Source: Corynebacterium tuberculostearicum
Lineage (GTDB): Bacteria > Actinomycetota > Actinomycetes > Mycobacteriales > Mycobacteriaceae
Direction: 5' to 3'
Assembly: GCF_016127015.1 (NCBI RefSeq)
Contig: NZ_CP065972.1
Coordinates: 1,860,001 to 1,924,000 of the forward strand
DNA length: 64,000 nucleotides
The notes under the pieces are model-generated. The model searched no databases. It saw only the letters and a program-made list of their open reading frames with translations, and was not told the origin of the DNA. Shown here piece after piece: positions 58,664 through 64,000 of this stretch. Each line of letters begins with the position of its first letter. The first letter of the stretch is position 1. A program made the position numbers and the translations under genes.

Positions 58664-60076
58664 TTAAACCTGCTTGTACTCCTCGTTTTCGTGGCCGAGA
58701 ATCTGCAAGCTGTGGGCGGTAGCGAAGAAGGATACGGTCACTACCTGAATGAAAAGCGCCCACTTGAGATCTTCATTAAAGGTCTTGAAATCGCCGATAC
58801 TGCACAGATGGGCAATGCCATTGGCGCCGGCCCATACAGCCAAGGTGCTGATATAAACTAGGTGGTCGGTGGGGGTAATTCCCATCTCGATGACAAACTT
58901 GCGGAGCAGGTCCATCATGATGGCAAAGTTCTTGGTCATACCCTCATGCGAGCTACCATCACCATTGTGCGGAACAATGGAACCGCTGGCCAGCGCAATA
59001 ATGGAGCTGAAGCGCTCTGGGTACATCATCGCGTAGTTAAAGTAGGCGGCAGCAACAATCTGCAGGCGGTCTACGGTGGGGGTATCTTCTGGAAGCACGG
59101 CGAGACAGTCCTCGAAGTCCTTCGCCATCTCTGTGGTGGTGAGGGTTTCTGCAACCTCACGCAGCGCGAAGTCATTGTCCACGATGGTGGTCAGGAAGTC
59201 TTTGGAGGTACCAAGTTTTTCGGCCACGTGGTCAAAGAAGCGGCGGTCGACACCACGGCGACCAGCCACGCGCAGCGCGGCCTCAATAATGACCTTCTTG
59301 GCTTCCTCAGGATCCATCTGCTCGAGGTTATCCGGGACAACGAAGGGTTTTTCACGCTCGCTGCCCATGACTTTTTCTACGATGCCACGAGCATCGTTCA
59401 TAATGAGGCGGCGTTGCGGAATCTGCTTATTCTTAAACCAATATTGCAGGGCATCAATCACGAGGCGATCCACCTGCTTCAAGTTAGCGGCGCGAATAAC
59501 GGCATGCTGCAGGCGCAAGATGCCCACCACACTTAGATGGCCCATGCCATGGATGACAGCCCAACACGCCAAGGTGATGCGACCGATTTCTAGGGGCGAG
59601 ATGTCTCCGTCCCGGGCAACGACGGCACCTTGCTCTTCAGCAAAGCGCTTGACGACGTCCAGCGCCATGTCCGCACCCGGCGTGCCCGACTTTTCTCCCT
59701 TGGCAAATTGGCAGACCCGCTCCTCATCCATGGCATCGTACCGCTCGAAGAGGTAGTGGTAGATACTAGGCTCGTCCTGTGCGTAGGCAAAGTAGGCCTC
59801 GGCCAACTGCATGAGGACATCGCCGCCGGAATTACCCTCCGGCAGGTGACGCGCCGCTTCCACCATGTATTCAGACATGCGGCAATCCAAAAAATCTGGG
59901 AGTGCCGCAAGCATGTCAGCACCGCTGGTAAATTCCGCGGAAACCGCCTCCGGCGAGAGGCCAGCCTGGTCCGCCACAGAGTCCACGGTAACAGCCTGCT
60001 CGCCTGCGGAGCCCGCTATATAAACAGCGGCTTCCAGGATAATCGCCCGACTGGAAGCCGCATCCAACTGGTACAT
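58664..60076 (-). CDS. Tandem TetR-like protein (two TetR units in one chain)
   Basis: 470 residues made of two TetR-like halves. Half 1 (about 1-225) has RAIILEAAVYIAGSAGEQAV followed by VDSVADQAGLSPEAVSAEF as HTH and a C-terminal ligand domain with CWAVIHGMGHLSVVG. Half 2 (about 255-470) has KKVIIEAALRVAGRRGVDRR, FFDHVAEKLGTSKDFLTTIV and LAVWAGANGIAHLCSIG. The shared WxxxxGxxHL-type helix shows that they are internal repeats. TetR proteins normally work as homodimers; this chain is a built-in heterodimer-like pair. The second HTH lacks the usual F-Y-x-H-F end. Ligand and targets are unknown. It lies beside the clpB operators. Confidence 0.82.
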   Translation of the reverse strand: MYQLDAASSRAIILEAAVYIAGSAGEQAVTVDSVADQAGLSPEAVSAEFTSGADMLAALPDFLDCRMSEYMVEAARHLPEGNSGGDVLMQLAEAYFAYAQDEPSIYHYLFERYDAMDEERVCQFAKGEKSGTPGADMALDVVKRFAEEQGAVVARDGDISPLEIGRITLACWAVIHGMGHLSVVGILRLQHAVIRAANLKQVDRLVIDALQYWFKNKQIPQRRLIMNDARGIVEKVMGSEREKPFVVPDNLEQMDPEEAKKVIIEAALRVAGRRGVDRRFFDHVAEKLGTSKDFLTTIVDNDFALREVAETLTTTEMAKDFEDCLAVLPEDTPTVDRLQIVAAAYFNYAMMYPERFSSIIALASGSIVPHNGDGSSHEGMTKNFAIMMDLLRKFVIEMGITPTDHLVYISTLAVWAGANGIAHLCSIGDFKTFNEDLKWALFIQVVTVSFFATAHSLQILGHENEEYKQV

Positions 60077-60323
60077 CTAGTTCCTCATCATTCCTGAGAT
60101 TGATACCCACTGATTCTAACAAATTTTAAGGTTTAGGGATGGCCCCAATCGATTACCCTTTTCAAGTATGTAGCCCCTCACCAATGTTGACGGTGATGGC
60201 GGGGCCGATAGGCCATGGTCACGGCCGCAGCCACGTCCACCCGCCTTGCACCGATGGAACATTTTCTTAGTTTTTGCGCGTCCTATCTCATAGTTTTTTA
60301 AGGTAGCGGTGTGAGGGAGGGGA

Positions 60324-60334
60324 CGTCGGCAAGC
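60324..60334. repeat. Copy of the recurring 11-mer motif in intergenic DNA
   Basis: CGTCGGCAAGC preceded by GAGGGAGGGGA. It lies in the 262-base gap between tetR-like and gltS, 5 bases before the gltS stop codon, in no gene I can support. See the finding on this motif. Confidence 0.6.
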
Positions 60335-60338
60335 GCGG

Positions 60339-61712
60339 CTATTCCTGCTTTTGTCCTACATGGCCGATGCCCTCCTGGAAGATAGTGCCGCGCGGCGGCA
60401 TAAGGCGCATGGATTTAAAAGCAATGTAGACGCCGATGGAAATCGCCAGGGAAATGGCACCGAAAATGCCGGTGAATCCGTACATCACGGCCATAGGCGC
60501 GATGATGGTCCACGAGATTTCGAATGGGCCGAAACCGATGTAGGCCATGCCGTATTCAGATAGCGTGCCGGACTTAAGCTTGGGGTCCACAATCTTGAGG
60601 ATGGCGATGCCGGTCGCCACGGTGGCGGTAGCCCAGCCCCAGCCAAAGATGCCGCGCTCAATCCAGCGCTCACCAAAGAACTCGGCCGGGAACCACAGCA
60701 AGAAGAACGCGCAGAAGATGGTGCCCAGGACGAAGAGCAGGAGAAGTGCCTGCCAATAAGAGGCAATAGCGGCCGGGACGATGGCGGCCACACCGAAGGC
60801 AATGAGGTAGTCCGTGGCCGCACCAGAGACGGAGGAAATGGAGTCCTTATCCAGGTAGTCCTCTGCGCCGACGAAGTTCATAAGCGCACGGAAGATTAGG
60901 CCCACCACCATGGACATGGCAAAAAGCGGCACGGAGACATTCTCCCAGATGCTGCTCAGGCCCTGGTTGATCCCATAGGCGGTCATCACGGTCAAGATGA
61001 TGAAGCCGAAGTGCAATGCGAGCGGTTCGATGGAGGAAGGGTTGGTGGTAGCGCGGCCGAGCGACGGGCGCTCATCGATGTTTTTGATATAGCCGCGGCG
61101 CAGCTCTTCCGGCAGCTCCTTGGGTACGTGGGAAACCTTGCCCTTGCGGATGCCCCAGTTACCGGCGACTACGCCGCCGATGATTGCGGCCAGCGTGCCG
61201 ACGGTCGCGGAGGTAAAGCCGAGCGAAGACGCGGCATCAGCGCCTACGCCCTCGAGCGCACCACCCACGGCCGCGGCGGTACCGAAGCCGCCGGTGAAAC
61301 CGACGGGCAGCATCATGCCGAACCAATTCGGGGTATCGAAAAGCGGCGCAAAAAGGAAAAGACCCAGCACGATGAACAGGCCCCACTGGCCGGTGAACAT
61401 CATGGTGGAATAACCCCACATATTGCGCGCGCCCTTGCCCATGTTGCCTCCCACTTCCATGGAGTAGGCCATAGATGCAAAGACCACCGCGATGAGAATG
61501 GAGGTGTAGTCGCCCAAGTTATCGGAGAAGTTAATCCACCCCAGCACATTTGGACCAACCACCAGGCCGATGAGGCCGGCGGTGATCGGGGCAGGTAGCA
61601 GCAGGTCCTGGAAAATGAACTTCACCTGGTGACGCAGGACGTTGCCGATGACCATGAGCAAAGAAATCCAGCCCACATCCAGCATGAGCGTATAAGCGGA
61701 AAAATCTTCCAT
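60339..61712 (-). CDS. gltS: Sodium/glutamate symporter
   Basis: A 457-residue membrane transporter. It shows LLLPAPITAGLIGLVVGPNV near residue 40, GFTGGFGTAAAVGGALEGVG near 140-160 with the conserved reentrant-loop glycine motif, and a second half with SSVSGAATDYLIAFGVAA near 290-310. About 11-12 hydrophobic segments. It imports glutamate with Na+, which would raise the same amino acid that the GlnH/PknG system monitors. An imperfect inverted repeat, GCTTGCCC .. GGGCAGGC, lies about 30 bases upstream (61744-61767). Confidence 0.94.
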   Translation of the reverse strand: MEDFSAYTLMLDVGWISLLMVIGNVLRHQVKFIFQDLLLPAPITAGLIGLVVGPNVLGWINFSDNLGDYTSILIAVVFASMAYSMEVGGNMGKGARNMWGYSTMMFTGQWGLFIVLGLFLFAPLFDTPNWFGMMLPVGFTGGFGTAAAVGGALEGVGADAASSLGFTSATVGTLAAIIGGVVAGNWGIRKGKVSHVPKELPEELRRGYIKNIDERPSLGRATTNPSSIEPLALHFGFIILTVMTAYGINQGLSSIWENVSVPLFAMSMVVGLIFRALMNFVGAEDYLDKDSISSVSGAATDYLIAFGVAAIVPAAIASYWQALLLLFVLGTIFCAFFLLWFPAEFFGERWIERGIFGWGWATATVATGIAILKIVDPKLKSGTLSEYGMAYIGFGPFEISWTIIAPMAVMYGFTGIFGAISLAISIGVYIAFKSMRLMPPRGTIFQEGIGHVGQKQE

Positions 61713-61891
61713 GGGGACCCTTTCTAGCTGTGCAATTATGGCGGCTTGCCCCCGTTAGAGGGCAGGCGGATAGGGAATACAATACCTTCCGCTAAGTGAT
61801 CCACAACATAGACTCCCGTTTTCACCCCCACTACAGCTTTCAGTAGGTAGCTCGACCCCCGGTTGGGCGCTGACTATTAGGATGATGTGAC

Positions 61892-63061
61892 ATGTGGGAA
61901 CTGGGCGAGCATTTTCGAAATTACGCAGACGAGTACCGCGATGCGGTGCACGAGCATTTCTTTAACGCGGTGCCTGAATCCCGGCAGGTATTCGCTCTGT
62001 CTATGCGCGATACCCATACCTCTATGGCCCCTGCGCTGGCGTGGGTGATTGAACATACGGAGCCGGGACAACCCCTGCTTGCCGACGTCTCCGCAAAACT
62101 CACCCAGCTCGCCCGCGATCACCGCCGGCATGGGTTTCCGGCCGAAATCTATTCCCGCTTCGACGATGCCCTAGTAGCGGGCCTGCGGGTTTTGGCGCTG
62201 ACGCAGTATCAATACAACTTTGCTTGCGACGTCATCCACCAGGTGTGCGCCACGATGGCCGACGCCGCACGGGAGTCCGATGCCGCCGGCGAAGCACCGG
62301 CGCACTCGGCGCAAGTGGTGGCGGTGGATCACCCCACCCGCGAGACGTCCATCATCCGCGTGGAGGCTGGCCTGGCTGTGCCCTATCAACCGGGGCAGCA
62401 CTTTCCGGTGACCACGCAGTACTTGCCCGGGCAATGGCGGATGCTCACTCCTGCGCAGCCTAGCGACGGAACCGGCCAGGTGGTCTTTCACGTCTCCACC
62501 GCGGGCGAGGCTTCCCGGTCCCTCGCACACGCGCAGCCCGGAGATTGGTGGACCCTGGGCCAGCCCGCCGGCGGCATTAGCCTGCAGAACGCGGGCGCAG
62601 GAGAACTGGTCATTATTGCCTATGGCACCGGGTGGGCTACAGCACGGTGCGTGGCGCTCGCCGCGCTGAAGGAGAATAGCCGCCAGGTGCCCCGCATCTT
62701 TGCCGTGGCAGGGAGCCCCGGCGCCCACTATGACACCTACTTCCAGCAGAACCTGGCAGCGCTTGGCATACCAGTGCGCCGCATCGTGCGGGAAGAAAAA
62801 GACCCGTGGCTGCTCAATGCCCGCGAATTGGCACCCGACGCCGACTATGTAGTCTCCGGGGAACCGACCGATGTAGTAGTCAACGAGGTGGAGTTATCCA
62901 CAGGCACTCCCCCACGCTTCTTACTCGTCGGACCGGCCGACGAGGTTGTGGAAGGTGCGGAAAGGTTGGTTCAAAGAGGCGTCGGCAAGCAGCAGATCGA
63001 CGTCCTTAGCTGGGGCCGCGACGGGCGCTGGCAGCCGGAAGACTACGCGGCTCTGGCCTAG
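61892..63061 (+). CDS. Divergent flavohemoprotein (globin plus ferredoxin-reductase module)
   Basis: 389 residues. A globin domain (about 1-130) has HFFNAVPESRQVFALSMRDTH and ARDHRRHGFPAEIYSRFDDAL with the likely proximal His. An FAD domain with VPYQPGQHFPVTT and a degenerate RMLTPAQPS (usual: RxYSL) follows, then a NAD-binding domain with VIIAYGTGWATARC. The order matches Hmp/nitric oxide dioxygenase-like proteins found in Corynebacterium and Mycobacterium. It may remove NO or reduce another ligand; the loss of the RxYS motif weakens FAD contact. The start seems leaderless (TAGGAT 8 bases before ATG). Two motif copies lie inside, at 62077 and 62980. Its stop overlaps that of the nitrilase gene. 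Confidence 0.85.
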   Translation: MWELGEHFRNYADEYRDAVHEHFFNAVPESRQVFALSMRDTHTSMAPALAWVIEHTEPGQPLLADVSAKLTQLARDHRRHGFPAEIYSRFDDALVAGLRVLALTQYQYNFACDVIHQVCATMADAARESDAAGEAPAHSAQVVAVDHPTRETSIIRVEAGLAVPYQPGQHFPVTTQYLPGQWRMLTPAQPSDGTGQVVFHVSTAGEASRSLAHAQPGDWWTLGQPAGGISLQNAGAGELVIIAYGTGWATARCVALAALKENSRQVPRIFAVAGSPGAHYDTYFQQNLAALGIPVRRIVREEKDPWLLNARELAPDADYVVSGEPTDVVVNEVELSTGTPPRFLLVGPADEVVEGAERLVQRGVGKQQIDVLSWGRDGRWQPEDYAALA

Positions 63062-63873
63062 TCCACAGTGGCCACAACCGGCAGGGCACGGCGGGTTTTC
63101 GCTACCTCATTCGGATCGATGTCGGCATAGAGGATGTCATCCTCGTAGCCGGCCTCGGCCATGCGCACGCCATTCGGATCAACGATGGTGGAATGGCCAA
63201 TACCCGTTGGTCCGGAAGGATTGCCCGCCTCTGCGTCACCGCCCGGGCGCGATTGGCCGGCCGCAACGATATAGCTGGTGGAGTCCAAGGCACGCGCGGC
63301 CGTGAGCAGACGCCACTGCTCCAGCTTTCCGGGACCATCCGCCCAGCTCGTGGGTACTACAATGAGCTGCGCGCCCTGGCTGGCCAGCTCCTTGAACTGT
63401 TCTGGGAAGCGAATGTCATAGCAGGTGGCCACACCCACAATAAGGTCATCCACGTCGAAGGCTACGAGCGATTCGCCGGCTAAGACCGTATCCGATTCGC
63501 GGTAGTCAAAGGCATCATAGGTGTGGATCTTGTCGTAGCCGCCCAGCACGCCAGGTCCTGCAATGAGCGCCGTATTGGTCACGCGATTAATGGTCTTGCC
63601 GTCGCGCTCCACGGTATCGGCTGGGCAGAACATGCCGGCCACGACGGTGACCTCAAGCTCCTCTGCGAGCGTTTGGATCGCCGTGGCGAACGGGCCTTCG
63701 AGCGTCTGCGCCTGCTCATCAAGGCGACCGGAGCGGAAATTCTGCGCCGTGGCCTCCGGCAGCACGATTAACCGCGCCCCGTTTCCGGCCGCCTCACGGA
63801 TCTTGGCGAGGGCCAGTTCCTGGTTTTCGGTGACACTACCGGTGGACGTTAACTGCACTGCTGCTACCTTCAT
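63058..63873 (-). CDS. Carbon-nitrogen hydrolase (nitrilase superfamily)
   Basis: A 271-residue amidase-type enzyme with the catalytic Glu in RLIVLPEATAQNF near residue 40, Lys in GGYDKIHTYDAFD near 110, and Cys in VGVATCYDIRFPEQ near 150. The likely class is omega-amidase or a related branch; the substrate is unknown. ATG 63873 has TATTTT 7 bases upstream on the minus strand and GGGAGG too close to serve as a normal ribosome site. Its stop codon and that of the flavohemoprotein gene are both read from the palindrome CTAG at 63058-63061. Confidence 0.9.
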   Translation of the reverse strand: MKVAAVQLTSTGSVTENQELALAKIREAAGNGARLIVLPEATAQNFRSGRLDEQAQTLEGPFATAIQTLAEELEVTVVAGMFCPADTVERDGKTINRVTNTALIAGPGVLGGYDKIHTYDAFDYRESDTVLAGESLVAFDVDDLIVGVATCYDIRFPEQFKELASQGAQLIVVPTSWADGPGKLEQWRLLTAARALDSTSYIVAAGQSRPGGDAEAGNPSGPTGIGHSTIVDPNGVRMAEAGYEDDILYADIDPNEVAKTRRALPVVATVD

Positions 63874-63964
63874 GCCTCCCAAAATAATGAAGCAATGCGG
63901 AGTTATCCACAGGCTGCGTCTTTACCCCTAGCGCGGCGTTGTATGGTCCTTCAGGCTTAGGGGC

Positions 63965-64000
63965 ATGAGTTATGTAGAAAATCCCACGCACCTGCCCGAT
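63965..64000 (+). CDS. Start of a gene cut by the right window edge
   Basis: ATG at 63965 opens MSYVENPTHLPD and runs to the last base without a stop. A weak AGGGG stands 3 bases upstream. Too short to name. Confidence 0.5.
   Translation, partial: MSYVENPTHLPD

Noticed and set aside
61744..61767. Imperfect inverted repeat GCTTGCCC .. GGGCAGGC upstream of gltS, at first sight a motif copy
   Set aside because: It shares only GCTTGCC with the 11-mer and has one mismatch in the stem; too short to call an operator.

Overview
The window is a contiguous piece of a Corynebacterium chromosome; I cannot fix the species. Support for the genus comes from a 57-residue PorH-type mycomembrane porin next to groEL2, the glnX-glnH-pknG signalling operon with a rubredoxin-less PknG, a fused MrpAB antiporter subunit, many leaderless start codons with a TANNNT box 6-8 bases upstream, and gene order that from memory matches C. 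glutamicum (porH-groEL2; pknG-ackA-pta-fprA-purT; purA-fba-pyrE-clpB). The YbdK/LytR_C/DUF3263/def/GNAT/xthA block also resembles a conserved mycobacterial block. Base composition is GC-rich and most of the window looks like core genome.

Layout. 1-2.7 kb: porH, then groEL2 behind a CIRCE operator. 2.7-6.4 kb: an OPT-family transporter and an M20 dipeptidase, divergently arranged. 6.6-13.1 kb: a complete six-gene Mrp Na+/H+ antiporter operon, followed by a GT87-type membrane glycosyltransferase. 14.6-21.1 kb: YbdK-like ligase, LytR_C protein, DUF3263, peptide deformylase, GNAT, exonuclease III and a cardiolipin synthase. 21.1-23.5 kb: a two-gene ABC transporter and a Nudix hydrolase. 23.5-28.6 kb: glnX-glnH-pknG, which senses amino acids and controls 2-oxoglutarate dehydrogenase through OdhI. 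28.6-29.7 kb: a PIN toxin/excisionase-type antitoxin pair inserted before pta-ackA. 32.6-35.9 kb: ferredoxin reductase, GNAT and a frameshifted purT. 36-43.5 kb: a class F sortase and a 2176-residue surface protein with ten VaFE (T-Q ester bond) domains. 44-55 kb: a small secreted protein, purA, a FUSC transporter, an HNH/DUF222 nuclease, fba, GH76, a SpoU methyltransferase and pyrE. 55-64 kb: a rhodanese with Ser in place of the catalytic Cys, clpB under tandem HAIR-like operators, a tandem-TetR protein, gltS, a divergent flavohemoprotein, a nitrilase and the first codons of one more gene.

The most unusual signal is not a gene. The 11-mer GCTTGCCGACG occurs ten times exactly and four more times with one mismatch, on both strands, in coding and non-coding DNA. 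Most copies continue as YC, and several run on into a C/T-rich tract. This is far above chance and I do not recognise the motif. Other points of interest are the giant adhesin without an LPXTG signal and with recently duplicated segments (one copy carrying two new cysteines), the frameshift in a G7 run of purT, three TAVAFDPFA repeats in PknG, and the one-chain TetR pair beside clpB.
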